The notes beneath the pieces were generated by a model. That model was not told the origin of the DNA. It worked only from the letters and a program-made list of their open reading frames with translations, and made no database searches. DNA of 64,000 bases from an uncultured Thiothrix sp. (GTDB lineage Bacteria > Pseudomonadota > Gammaproteobacteria > Poriferisulfidales > GCA-002705445), in contig CACJPG010000001.1 of the NCBI GenBank assembly GCA_902595225.1, positions 67,583 through 131,582 of the forward strand, given 5' to 3'. Made by a program: the position numbers and the translations under genes. Positions 52,842 through 61,640 of this stretch are shown here, in pieces. Each line of letters opens with the position of its first letter. Positions within the stretch are counted from its first letter, which is position 1.

Positions 52842-54191
52842 CTACCATTTGAAGCTGCCTTTTGAAAAATACTTTAAAAAAATTGATACTTTTTCAAGAC
52901 TTTCTAGATATTCTTCCTCTGGATCTGAATCATAAACTATGCCACCGCCTGCAGCAAAATATAACTCATTATCACAAATCATAATTGTCCTTATGCAAAT
53001 ATTTGTATCCATATCATTGCTTAAATCAAAATAACCAATTGATCCACAATAAACTTCTCTTGGTCTCTTTTCTAATTCCTTGATAATTTCCATAGATCTT
53101 TTTTTTGGAGCGCCAGTAATTGATCCTCCAGGAAAGCATGACGCAAGAAGATCAATAGAACTTATATTATGCCTTAACTTTCCGCTAATAGTGCTAACCA
53201 TATGATGCACTGACGCAAAGCTCTCAATATCAAAAAGTTTATTTACTTTCACTGTATTTAGATTGCAGCATTTACTAAGATCATTTCTTAATAAATCAAC
53301 AATCATGAGATTTTCAGAGATATTTTTTTCATCTTTTCTCAATATCTCTTTCTGCTTTTCATCAAGTTTTTTATCACTTAGCCTTTTTAATGTTCCTTTA
53401 ATTGGTTTTGTTTCGACAATATTATCTTTTATAGAAATAAATCTTTCGGGAGAGCAACTTAATAAATATTTATCGCCAAAATTAAAATAGGATGAATATG
53501 GCGCTGGATTTATGTTTCTTAAATTCTTGTATAGATCCCAGGAATCACCGGTAAAATCAAGTTTAAAATTTTGTGAGTAATTTACTTGATAGCAGTCTCC
53601 ATCGGATATATATTTTTTTATTTTTTTTATATCATCTATATATTGTTCTTTAGGAGTAATTTGTTTTAAGTTCGAAAATACGTAAGAAGAATTAACTTTA
53701 CTTAAATATTCACTTGATTTAAACATATCAATAAGATTTGATATAAAAGTATTTTCTTGTTGGAAAGTAAGCCATGTAATTTTATTTCTATGATCTACAA
53801 TAATTGCCCATTCATATAATCCAATAGCTATATCAGGAAATGAACCTGCTGAATATAAATCTTCATCGCTAAATGCATCATATCCAAAGTAGCCCATATA
53901 GCCTGAATTAAAAGGAAGCTCGCTTGTGTGATCCACTACCCTATTCTTGAAGTACTTTTTTATAATTTCTAATGGCTTATCAATAACTAAGGAGCGATTA
54001 TCACCCTCTGTTACTGATATTTTATTCTGATGAGAAATAATTTTTATTGATGGATTACATGAAAGTATACTGTATCTACCAAAATTTCCTTTATCATGGC
54101 AGCTATCAAGTAAAATAAACCATTCAAAATCTTTTAGCGCATTACCATATATACAAGGATTTTCGTGATAGTTGATCTTGATTTTATTCAT
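52842..54191 (-). CDS. pabB: Aminodeoxychorismate synthase component I
   Basis: Makes 4-amino-4-deoxychorismate from chorismate, on the way to pABA for folate and H4MPT. The chorismate-binding domain has ISDGDCYQVNYSQNFKLDF, SCSPERFIS, and the ETKPIKGTLKR motif: Lys in PIKGT marks PabB rather than TrpE (PIAGT). SITGAPKKRSMEIIKELE and GGGIVYDSDPEEEYLE complete the site. The track starts at TTG 54203; ATG 54191 (449 aa) has a purine-rich upstream and is chosen. It overlaps the MfnF-like gene by 8 nt, so cofactor genes are co-expressed. pabA is not in the window. Confidence 0.93.
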   Translation of the reverse strand: MNKIKINYHENPCIYGNALKDFEWFILLDSCHDKGNFGRYSILSCNPSIKIISHQNKISVTEGDNRSLVIDKPLEIIKKYFKNRVVDHTSELPFNSGYMGYFGYDAFSDEDLYSAGSFPDIAIGLYEWAIIVDHRNKITWLTFQQENTFISNLIDMFKSSEYLSKVNSSYVFSNLKQITPKEQYIDDIKKIKKYISDGDCYQVNYSQNFKLDFTGDSWDLYKNLRNINPAPYSSYFNFGDKYLLSCSPERFISIKDNIVETKPIKGTLKRLSDKKLDEKQKEILRKDEKNISENLMIVDLLRNDLSKCCNLNTVKVNKLFDIESFASVHHMVSTISGKLRHNISSIDLLASCFPGGSITGAPKKRSMEIIKELEKRPREVYCGSIGYFDLSNDMDTNICIRTIMICDNELYFAAGGGIVYDSDPEEEYLESLEKVSIFLKYFSKGSFKW

Positions 54192-55227
54192 TATTCTTTT
54201 CAAAGTAGTTTAATATGACTAAAAATGATGTGAAATGTGAAAATAGGTCTACATTATTTAAGTGTTCGTCGTCAATAATTAGGTGGCTCTTCATTAAATT
54301 TTCGTGCTTAATTTTCTTTTCATAGCAAACTTCTTGTATTAACTTTCTACCTTCACCAATAGATGAAATAACGAGATCACTTTTTATAGTTTTACAGATA
54401 TGGCTTATATAACCTAACATATTTTCTAAAAAAATCTGTTTTAGCTGTTTTGAAATTGATATTACAATAGAATTATCTTTATAATTCTCATCTAAACCAA
54501 ATGATCTTAATATTCTTCTACGAGAGTTTTCCTTTGAAAAGGGTAAATTATCAGACCCAACATACGGTAATTTGCTAAAATCTATATCATCCAACATACA
54601 AAACACATCACCTGTTGTTGCATACACCTCCTTTATAATAGGCAAATCTTGATTATTAAATGATATTTTATCTGCTAACATTGCTAGAGGAGTACGAACA
54701 ACACCCTGGTATAAAAGTGTCTTATTTTTTAAACGAGAAAAATCGTCTATATTTGCATCTAAATTCATGCCTTTATATATAAAATCTGTTGTTGTTGATC
54801 CAATATCAATAATTAAATTTATATTATTTAATCTCCTAATATAGTTTAAAGTCAACATCCAGTTCGTAGAATACAATTGTTCTGGAAATTTATCAGCTTG
54901 ATAAAAATCTATATATGAATTGGAATTTGAGTAATATTTTATTTTACCAGATAAATTTTTTTCACATAAGTTTATAAGATAATTAATTCCTTCACTGCGT
55001 GATGAAAAATTATCACAGGACTCTGCTGTAAAGGTTATAAGATGTAAACAGTTAGCAGAAGAGAATTTATTTAATACAAACTGAAAAAAATCTTCCAAGG
55101 GTTTTGTAGACTCCCAAATTGGTATTACTTCAAAGTAGGATTCAATAACTTCACATTTTGAATTACAAATTGCTAATTTCGTATTAGCGCCCCCAATATC
55201 CCATCCAAAGTAAATTTTGTTGTCCAT
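54184..55227 (-). CDS. H4MPT-linked C1 transfer pathway protein, MfnF/hydantoinase-like ASKHA family
   Basis: A 347-aa protein of the hydantoinase A/oxoprolinase superfamily, in the family annotated as H4MPT-linked C1 transfer pathway protein (TIGR03123). FGWDIGGANTKLAICN at the N-terminus is the phosphate-binding loop; a second phosphate loop IIDIGSTTTDFIY lies near residue 155. The archaeal member MfnF joins the furan and tyramine-glutamate parts of methanofuran. A similar step in bacterial methylofuran synthesis is the inferred role. It overlaps both the ATP-grasp gene (1 nt) and pabB. Confidence 0.85.
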   Translation of the reverse strand: MDNKIYFGWDIGGANTKLAICNSKCEVIESYFEVIPIWESTKPLEDFFQFVLNKFSSANCLHLITFTAESCDNFSSRSEGINYLINLCEKNLSGKIKYYSNSNSYIDFYQADKFPEQLYSTNWMLTLNYIRRLNNINLIIDIGSTTTDFIYKGMNLDANIDDFSRLKNKTLLYQGVVRTPLAMLADKISFNNQDLPIIKEVYATTGDVFCMLDDIDFSKLPYVGSDNLPFSKENSRRRILRSFGLDENYKDNSIVISISKQLKQIFLENMLGYISHICKTIKSDLVISSIGEGRKLIQEVCYEKKIKHENLMKSHLIIDDEHLNNVDLFSHFTSFLVILNYFEKNNE

Positions 55228-56195
55228 TATGATACACTTATAGAAAACTTCTTATTTTCTTTTATATTAAATTTAAAGCTTACATTATTATAAAGCTCTG
55301 CTGGATTAAAACCTATAGATTCTCTTAAAAAAGTATATGATGTTGTTAGTCTGGGATTGATTTCCAAAAAAAATATTTCTTTGTTTTCAGAGATTATAAA
55401 ATCCATTCCAAAAAAACCATCATACCCAGTAAACCCTTTTAATATATCTTGCACTATATGTTTAAAATCATTTATATGATCGTTAAAAGCACCGATTCTC
55501 ATTTCTTTTAAAAAAATTTCATTAGCGGATTTTCTTTCGTATATTTGTTCATTTAAAGATAAAATTTCAAAGATACCATCTTTTGAAAATATATTAACAC
55601 CAACAACTTGTCCCTTTATAAATTTTTGATAAATATGTTTTTTTGTTAAAAAATTTTTATTATTTTCCAAATCATTTCTATCTTTAAAAATATATAGCAT
55701 ATCAGCCCCAAGCCCATCTTTAATTTTTGCAACTATAGGTTCTTTTTCATTTATTTTCTTATAATCATTATGTATTAATTCTGTATTAGGTAATTTATTT
55801 TTAATTAAATTATTAGTTTTTTGCTTATCGTAGGTCTCTTGTATAAAAACACTTGAACAATTTAAGTGAGGAATTTTTTTTTCTTCAAGAAATTTAATAA
55901 TATTATATAAAATATTATTTTCTTCGGGAGCCAGTATAAAAGCCTTATCAAATTCATGAAATAAATTTAGTATTTCTAAATTTGCATTGATATTATCATT
56001 TCGATATATAATATTTCCTTCTTTGAATAATTTTTGATTTTCTTTATTTATTAGAATAGATGTCTTAGAATCGGAGTACTTATTAGATAAATTATTTATT
56101 TTTTCACTTATGATAATTTTTGCTTCATTAAGAAGAAAAGCATTTTTTTTAGTTATAACTTCGCCTAAAATATATTCGTATATTAAAATATTCAT
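55227..56195 (-). CDS. ATP-grasp ligase, MfnD-like (tyramine-glutamate ligase-type)
   Basis: A 322-aa ATP-grasp protein. The N-terminus MNILIYEYILGEVITK recalls MfnD-type proteins, which attach glutamate to tyramine in methanofuran synthesis. The core shows VAKIKDGLGADMLYIF, QKFIKGQVVGVNIFS and the metal-binding FFLEINPRLTTSYTFLR. A glutamate ligase step in methylofuran synthesis is the likely role given the MfnF-like neighbour, but the substrate is inferred. Its start is only 6 bp from the divergent HisA-like gene. Confidence 0.83.
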   Translation of the reverse strand: MNILIYEYILGEVITKKNAFLLNEAKIIISEKINNLSNKYSDSKTSILINKENQKLFKEGNIIYRNDNINANLEILNLFHEFDKAFILAPEENNILYNIIKFLEEKKIPHLNCSSVFIQETYDKQKTNNLIKNKLPNTELIHNDYKKINEKEPIVAKIKDGLGADMLYIFKDRNDLENNKNFLTKKHIYQKFIKGQVVGVNIFSKDGIFEILSLNEQIYERKSANEIFLKEMRIGAFNDHINDFKHIVQDILKGFTGYDGFFGMDFIISENKEIFFLEINPRLTTSYTFLRESIGFNPAELYNNVSFKFNIKENKKFSISVS

Positions 56196-56201
56196 CTAAA
56201 T

Positions 56202-56870
56202 ATGAAATTAATCCCTGCTATAGATTTAAAAAATAATAAAGTAGTCATTCCATATGGTAATAGCAGATCTGACTACAAAGAAATACCAAAAGATAAATCA
56301 CCAACGTCTGACCCTATAAAATTTATAGATTTCCTATTATCTATTCATAATTTTAGCACAATATATATTGCAGATTTAGATTCAATTAAAAGTTTCACAG
56401 AAAATAATTGCCTTATTAAAGAGATCCTGTGCAAATTTAATAATCTAAAATTTATTATAGATAATGGTACTCGCAAGTTCTCTCAAATTAACTTTATAGA
56501 TAACAATATGACTCAAATTATAGGTACCGAAACTTTTGTTGAATATGAAAAATTACATAAAAGTAATTTTAAAAATTTCATATTATCTTTAGATATGAAG
56601 GATGGTAATGTTTTATGTAAAAATTCTAATTACAACTTACTATCACCGATAAAAACTATATGCATGAACCTAGATAATATAGGAAAAAATTATGGTATAA
56701 ATAAAATTAATATAAAAAAAATTCATAATTTATATACAAATACTGAAGTTATATATTCAGGTGGAATTAGAAATCATAATGATGTATTAGAGCTTAAAAA
56801 TTTTGGAATCAATGAAGTAATACTTTTATCGTCAATACTCGACAAGAAGATTGATTATAAAATTCTCTAA
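56202..56870 (+). CDS. HisA/HisF-family protein of C1 cofactor synthesis
   Basis: A 222-aa TIM-barrel protein related to HisA (MKLIPAIDLKNNKVVIPYGN, where HisA has IPAIDLKxGxVVRLxQG; STIYIADLDSI; EVIYSGGIRNHNDVLEL). It lacks the overall length of true HisA (245 aa), and no his genes are near. A HisA-related protein of this type (TIGR00734-like) is a regular member of methylotroph H4MPT/methylofuran gene sets. The reaction is unknown. Transcribed away from the MfnD-like gene with 6 bp between start codons; no Shine-Dalgarno is visible. Confidence 0.82.
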   Translation: MKLIPAIDLKNNKVVIPYGNSRSDYKEIPKDKSPTSDPIKFIDFLLSIHNFSTIYIADLDSIKSFTENNCLIKEILCKFNNLKFIIDNGTRKFSQINFIDNNMTQIIGTETFVEYEKLHKSNFKNFILSLDMKDGNVLCKNSNYNLLSPIKTICMNLDNIGKNYGINKINIKKIHNLYTNTEVIYSGGIRNHNDVLELKNFGINEVILLSSILDKKIDYKIL

Positions 56871-56874
56871 AAAT

Positions 56875-57495
56875 TTATTTTAGAAGTTTAGAAACTTCAT
56901 TAATAATTTGAGTACATACATCTTCAAGAGGTAGCTTTGAATCAACTTTTTTTACTCTGTTAGCATTTGAACTTGCTATTTTTAAATATCCATTATAAAC
57001 ATCATCAAAAAATTTATCAGACAAATTTTCAAATCTATCCTTAGATTTTGTCTTTGGAAATCTCTTCATTGCTAATTCGTATGATAAATCAAAAAAAATC
57101 GTAAGATCTGGAATTATTTTTTCTGTAAAATTTTCAATTAATAAATTTATTTTTTCCAAACTTACTTTTTTTCCATAACCTTGATATGCTATCGACGCAT
57201 CAATATATCTATCACATAAAACCCAAGTACCTTTATCAAGGTTAGGAATAATAATTTCGTTTATGTGCTGATTTCTGATGGAAAAAAGCAAAAGTGATTC
57301 TGACTCAGCTGTAATATTTGTATTATTATCAAGAAGAATATTACGTATTGATTCACCAAATTCCGTCCCACCAGGCTCTCTTGTACAACACACTTCAATC
57401 CCTTTCTCTTGTAAATAATTTTGAATTTTTTTAATTGTTGTACTTTTCCCAACACCCTCTATACCTTCAAAGCTTATAAATTTTCCTTTATTCAT
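56875..57495 (-). CDS. tmk: Thymidylate kinase
   Basis: Phosphorylates dTMP to dTDP. The P-loop is FISFEGIEGVGKSTTIKKI; CTREPGGTEFGESIR is the DRX/substrate motif region, CDRYIDASIAYQGYGK contains the catalytic DRY, and a KSKDRFE LID sequence follows. Length 206 aa is normal. It follows mltG by 6 nt, as in most gammaproteobacteria, but the usual downstream holB is replaced by the convergent HisA-like cofactor gene. Confidence 0.96.
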   Translation of the reverse strand: MNKGKFISFEGIEGVGKSTTIKKIQNYLQEKGIEVCCTREPGGTEFGESIRNILLDNNTNITAESESLLLFSIRNQHINEIIIPNLDKGTWVLCDRYIDASIAYQGYGKKVSLEKINLLIENFTEKIIPDLTIFFDLSYELAMKRFPKTKSKDRFENLSDKFFDDVYNGYLKIASSNANRVKKVDSKLPLEDVCTQIINEVSKLLK

Positions 57496-57501
57496 ATTTC
57501 T

Positions 57502-58500
57502 TTATTTTTGATATTTGTTTACAGCTTTTAAATGCTCATCATAAGTTTCTGAAAAAATATGTTCACCCTTATTATTAGATACAAAATATAAATATTTACT
57601 AGTACTTGGCTTGCTTGCAGCTTTTATAGAACTTTCACTTGGCGAGCAAATCGGGGTTTTTGGTAAACCATTTATTTTATATGTATTATATTCGTTTTTT
57701 GCATTTAAATCTTTCTTTGTAATATTCCCTTGAAAATTTTTCATACCGTAGATAACTGTAGGATCTGCCTGAAGTCTCATATTCTTATTTAATCTATTTA
57801 CAAAAACACTTGCAACTAAGGGCTTCTCAGAGCTTTTTGAGGTTTCCTTTTCTATTATTGAGGCCATAATAAGCATTTCATACTTTGTTTTGTATGGCAG
57901 TGAAAAATCTCTTTCAGTCCAATATGTTGAAAGTATTTTATTCATTTTAGAAATACAAGTACTTATAAAAGCTTCATAAGTTATACCTTCGGCAAATTTA
58001 TAAGTATCTGGAAAACATAGTCCCTCCAAAGACTCATAATCAAGACGAGATATATAAATTTCTTCGTATTTTGTATCAAACTCTGAGCTATCAATTTTGC
58101 TGTTATTTAGGAGAGTTTGTTTTATATCACTATATGTCGAACCCTCTATAATAGTTATGTGCTCTTGAATAACTTTGCCGTTAATGAGCTTTCGCAATAG
58201 AGAATATTCAGTATCACCTTTCTTTACTCTATAAGTACCGTTTTTAAATATAGGATTGTAATCGTAAAGATATGCTAAAATTTTAAATCTTAATTCTGAA
58301 TTTATATATCCATTTTCTCTTAATTGTCTAATTGTTTTTCCAACTGAATCACCAGATTTAACTTTAATAAGCAAGTGGGAATTTTTTTTTATAATTATAT
58401 TATTAAATGAAAAATTTAAATATGATAAAAAAATAAAAGATATTAAAAAAGTGAAAAAAATTAAAAATTTCGCTGTGGTTTCTTTATTAAAATTTGTCAT
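57502..58500 (-). CDS. mltG: Endolytic murein transglycosylase MltG
   Basis: A 332-aa inner-membrane protein that cuts nascent glycan strands. An N-terminal membrane anchor (LIFFTFLISFIFLSYLNFSF) is followed by a LysM-like part and the YceG domain with MASIIEKETSKSSEKPLVASVFVNRL, where the Glu of EKE is catalytic, and LQADPTVIYGM, KTPICSPSESSIKAA, YLYFVSNNKGEHIF. It overlaps pabC by 4 nt; the pabC-mltG-tmk order is conserved in gammaproteobacteria. Confidence 0.95.
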   Translation of the reverse strand: MTNFNKETTAKFLIFFTFLISFIFLSYLNFSFNNIIIKKNSHLLIKVKSGDSVGKTIRQLRENGYINSELRFKILAYLYDYNPIFKNGTYRVKKGDTEYSLLRKLINGKVIQEHITIIEGSTYSDIKQTLLNNSKIDSSEFDTKYEEIYISRLDYESLEGLCFPDTYKFAEGITYEAFISTCISKMNKILSTYWTERDFSLPYKTKYEMLIMASIIEKETSKSSEKPLVASVFVNRLNKNMRLQADPTVIYGMKNFQGNITKKDLNAKNEYNTYKINGLPKTPICSPSESSIKAASKPSTSKYLYFVSNNKGEHIFSETYDEHLKAVNKYQK

Positions 58501-59306
58501 ACATTTTCGTCAATTAAAATTTTTATTCTATTTACAAGATCGCTATTTTGATATCTGGTGTTTCCAATTGATCTGATGTTCCATATTTTTCTTATAGAGT
58601 TACAAAAAAAAGCAGCATCGTAATTTATCACGTCGGCTTTCTTAATATTCAAAGTTTTTGTAGAAATACCATTCCTTTTTAAGATATTGATAATTATATT
58701 TTTCATTACACCTTCTACCCCATAGCCTTTAATATTAGGAGTAAAAATTTTATTTTTTTTTATAAAAAAAATATTACAAGATGTGCCCTCAATAATATAA
58801 TCTTTTTCATTGCATAAAATTATTTCAGGATATTTTTTTGAAATTTCATTTGTAGCTAAAATATAATCAACTTTATTACAATGTTTAATAGAATCTATAT
58901 TTTTATTAAGGAATAATTTAATATTTGAAAATTTTGTATTTATACCTTTTGTATAATATATTTTCGGATATTTAGGGATTTTTGATGTTGTAATAATGAT
59001 GCTAGGTTTATTTGATAATTTTAAATCGTACCCTCTTTTTGATGCTTCGCCTCTAGTAATATTTATTCCTAACACACAATTATTTTGATCACTTAATGCT
59101 TTTTTGATATGCTTTCTGAGCAACTCAATATTGAAATTTTTGATTTTTAGCTGGTTTATACCCTTTTTTAACCTTTGAAGATGTTGTGTAAGATTTTGTG
59201 GTATTTTATTTTCAACTAAAATCGTTTCAAAAACAGCATCGCCATATAAAAAACCCCTATCAAATATTTTAATACTTGAGTTTGGTTTGCCATTAACAAG
59301 ATTCAT
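58497..59306 (-). CDS. pabC: Aminodeoxychorismate lyase
   Basis: A PLP-dependent class IV aminotransferase-fold enzyme that releases pABA and pyruvate from aminodeoxychorismate. IKIFDRGFLYGDAVFETILV is the typical N-terminus; IDSIKHCNKVDYILATNE carries the PLP-lysine region; IIEGTSCNIFFIKKNKIFTPNIKGYGVEGVMKNI is the cofactor-binding end. Length 269 aa is normal. With pabB in the window it supplies pABA for folate and for the MptG reaction. Confidence 0.93.
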   Translation of the reverse strand: MNLVNGKPNSSIKIFDRGFLYGDAVFETILVENKIPQNLTQHLQRLKKGINQLKIKNFNIELLRKHIKKALSDQNNCVLGINITRGEASKRGYDLKLSNKPSIIITTSKIPKYPKIYYTKGINTKFSNIKLFLNKNIDSIKHCNKVDYILATNEISKKYPEIILCNEKDYIIEGTSCNIFFIKKNKIFTPNIKGYGVEGVMKNIIINILKRNGISTKTLNIKKADVINYDAAFFCNSIRKIWNIRSIGNTRYQNSDLVNRIKILIDENV

Positions 59307-59309
59307 AAA

Positions 59310-60560
59310 TTACATGCGTTTGAATATTAATGTTCCATTTGTTCCACCAAAACCAAATGAGTTTGACATGCTCACATCGATTTTTGTTTCCCTAGCATTA
59401 TTTGGAACATAATCTAAGTCACATTCTGGATCTTTTTCGTTTAAATTTATTGTAGGCGGAATAATGTTATCTCTTATAGATAAAATACTGAAAACTGCTT
59501 CTACCCCACCAGCTGCTCCTAACAAATGTCCTATCATGGATTTTGTAGAGCTAATAGGAGTTTTCTTTGCAATTTCAAGCCCTAAAGCATTTTTTATTGC
59601 GTCCGTTTCAGCCTTATCACCTGCAGGAGTGGAAGTCCCATGTGCATTTATATAATCGACATCATCTTTATTTAATTTTGCTTCACTTAATGCTTGCTGC
59701 ATACATTTTGATGCTCCGACACCACCAGCAGCGGGTTGCGTCATATGGTGCGCATCGCTATTCATCCCAAAGCCAGCAAGTTCACAATAGATTTTTGCAT
59801 TTCTTTTTTTTGCAGATTCATAGTCCTCTAATATTAAAATTCCAGCTCCATCGCCTAAAACAAATCCATTTCTGTTTATATCCCATGGCTTACTTGCTGT
59901 TTCAGGATCATCATTATTTGTTGAGCATAGCGCTTTAGCAGATGCAAAACCACCAATCCCTAAGGGGCATGTTGCCATTTCAGCGCCGCCAGCAATCATA
60001 CAATCAACATAACCATGCTTAATAAGTCTTGCCGCATCTCCAATACTGTGAGTTCCTGTAGCACAAGCTGAGACTAAAGACATGTTTGGTCCAGTAATAC
60101 CATATTTAATTGATAGGTTTCCTGAGACCATATTTATTATAGAGCTTGGAACAAAAAAAGGAGATATTTTTCTTGGGCCGCTTTGAAGAAAATTTCCATA
60201 ATTTTTTTCTATATAAGGTAAGCCACCAATGCCAGAGCCAATAGAAATTCCAATTTTATCAGCATTTGATTCATTAATCTCCAAACCTGAATCTTCGATA
60301 GCCATAACACTTGCACCAATGCCATAATGAATAAAAGTATCCATTTTTCTTTGCTCTTTTGGGCTTATGTAATCATCAGCATTAAAATCTATTATTGATC
60401 CAGAAATTTGAACTGAAAATGAACTGGCATCAAAGGAATCTATTTTTCTAATTCCACTGACCCCGTCTTTAATATTGTTCCATGCTTTTTCTACTAACGA
60501 GCCGACTGGTGAAACTAATCCTAAACCTGTTACAACAACTCGTCTTATACTATCTGTCAT
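59310..60560 (-). CDS. fabF: 3-oxoacyl-ACP synthase II
   Basis: A fatty-acid chain-elongating condensing enzyme of 416 aa. The active-site Cys is in SLVSACATGTHSIGDA near residue 165, His residues in INAHGTSTPAGDKAE and SMIGHLLGAAGGVEAV, and the C-terminal NSFGFGGTNGTLIF is diagnostic. It lies between acpP (24-nt gap) and pabC (3-nt gap) in the standard fab cluster. Confidence 0.97.
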   Translation of the reverse strand: MTDSIRRVVVTGLGLVSPVGSLVEKAWNNIKDGVSGIRKIDSFDASSFSVQISGSIIDFNADDYISPKEQRKMDTFIHYGIGASVMAIEDSGLEINESNADKIGISIGSGIGGLPYIEKNYGNFLQSGPRKISPFFVPSSIINMVSGNLSIKYGITGPNMSLVSACATGTHSIGDAARLIKHGYVDCMIAGGAEMATCPLGIGGFASAKALCSTNNDDPETASKPWDINRNGFVLGDGAGILILEDYESAKKRNAKIYCELAGFGMNSDAHHMTQPAAGGVGASKCMQQALSEAKLNKDDVDYINAHGTSTPAGDKAETDAIKNALGLEIAKKTPISSTKSMIGHLLGAAGGVEAVFSILSIRDNIIPPTINLNEKDPECDLDYVPNNARETKIDVSMSNSFGFGGTNGTLIFKRM

Positions 60561-60584
60561 ATTTTTAAATTAGACCAATTATGC

Positions 60585-60818
60585 TTACTTACTGTTGGCA
60601 TTAACATAAGCGTTAGCTTGGGCTACAGTAGTTATTTTTTCAGCTTCCTCGTCTGGGATTTCACAATCAAATTCTTCTTCGAGTGCCATTACAAGCTCAA
60701 CAGTATCAAGTGAGTCTGCACCTAAATCATCTACAAAAGAAGCATTATCTGTAATTTGTTCTTCCTTTACTCCAAGCTGTTCCATTATTACTTTTTTTAC
60801 TCTATCTTCGTTGCTCAT
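60585..60818 (-). CDS. acpP: Acyl carrier protein
   Basis: A 77-aa acidic helical protein with the phosphopantetheine Ser in [28 protein letters not shown] and the C-terminal [18 protein letters not shown] are typical. A strong AGGGGAC ribosome binding site precedes the ATG. The 78-bp gap to fabG may hold an extra promoter, as acpP is usually highly expressed. Confidence 0.98.
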   Translation of the reverse strand: MSNEDRVKKVIMEQLGVKEEQITDNASFVDDLGADSLDTVELVMALEEEFDCEIPDEEAEKITTVAQANAYVNANSK

Positions 60819-60896
60819 GATGTCCCCTATTTGGTTAAAAGCTACATTTTGAAAACTCGCTTATTCTATTAAATATATGCAATTTAATCCATGCTT

Positions 60897-61640
60897 TTAT
60901 TGCATGTACAAACCACCGTTAACGTGTATTGTTTCTCCAGTTATATATTCTGCTTTTTCTGATGCTAAAAAAGCTACAGCATAGGCTATATCCGCAGCTA
61001 CACCCATTTTGGACATGGGGATATCCTTTGAAATTTGTTCTTTTTGAGCATCGCTAAGCTTATCTGTCATATCAGTAGTAATAAATCCAGGAGAAACACA
61101 ATTTACTGTAATTCCTCTTGTGGCAACCTCTCTTGCAAGTGACTTACAAAAACCAATCATACCAGATTTTGTAGTAACGTAGTTAGTTTGCCCAGCATTT
61201 CCGGTGTTTGCGACAACTGAAGATATACATATTATTCTACCTTTTCTCTTTTTTATCATAGGCTTAAGAAATATTTTTGATATTGTATATAAAGAGTTTA
61301 AATTTGTATTAATTGTTTTGAACCATTGATCATCAGACATCCTTATGAGCAAATTATCATTTGTAATTCCTGCATTATTAACAACAACATCAGGCGTTTC
61401 AGAGAAGTCTTTATTTATATCAGAATATAGCTTCTCAATAGAATGTTCATCTGTGATATCCAAAATGTAAGCAGAGCCTTCTATATTATTGCTCTTTAGC
61501 TCTTCCCTAAGTCCGTCAGTAGATTGCTGGCTTGTCCCTGTGCCAGCTATAAGGAAACCGTCGTTGGCAAGCTCCTTCGCAATGGCCAAGCCAATCCCTC
61601 GAGTTGCCCCAGTTATAAGTGCTATTTTTTTATTTTTCAT
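60897..61640 (-). CDS. fabG: 3-oxoacyl-ACP reductase
   Basis: NADPH-dependent SDR of fatty acid synthesis, 247 aa. ALITGATRGIGLAIAKEL binds NADPH; NNAGITNDNLLIRM, ISSVVANTGNAGQTNYVTTKSG-type catalytic Ser-Tyr-Lys region, and VSPGFITTDMT with ITGETIHVNGGLYM are typical. It overlaps fabD by 4 nt. Confidence 0.97.
   Translation of the reverse strand: MKNKKIALITGATRGIGLAIAKELANDGFLIAGTGTSQQSTDGLREELKSNNIEGSAYILDITDEHSIEKLYSDINKDFSETPDVVVNNAGITNDNLLIRMSDDQWFKTINTNLNSLYTISKIFLKPMIKKRKGRIICISSVVANTGNAGQTNYVTTKSGMIGFCKSLAREVATRGITVNCVSPGFITTDMTDKLSDAQKEQISKDIPMSKMGVAADIAYAVAFLASEKAEYITGETIHVNGGLYMQ

Noticed and set aside
54192-54203. Upstream TTG start for pabB
   Set aside because: It adds four residues with a non-ATG codon; ATG 54191 is simpler.
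59567-59938. 123-aa plus-strand ORF opposite fabF
   Set aside because: His/Leu/Gln-rich shadow of fabF on the other strand; no ribosome binding site or recognisable domain.
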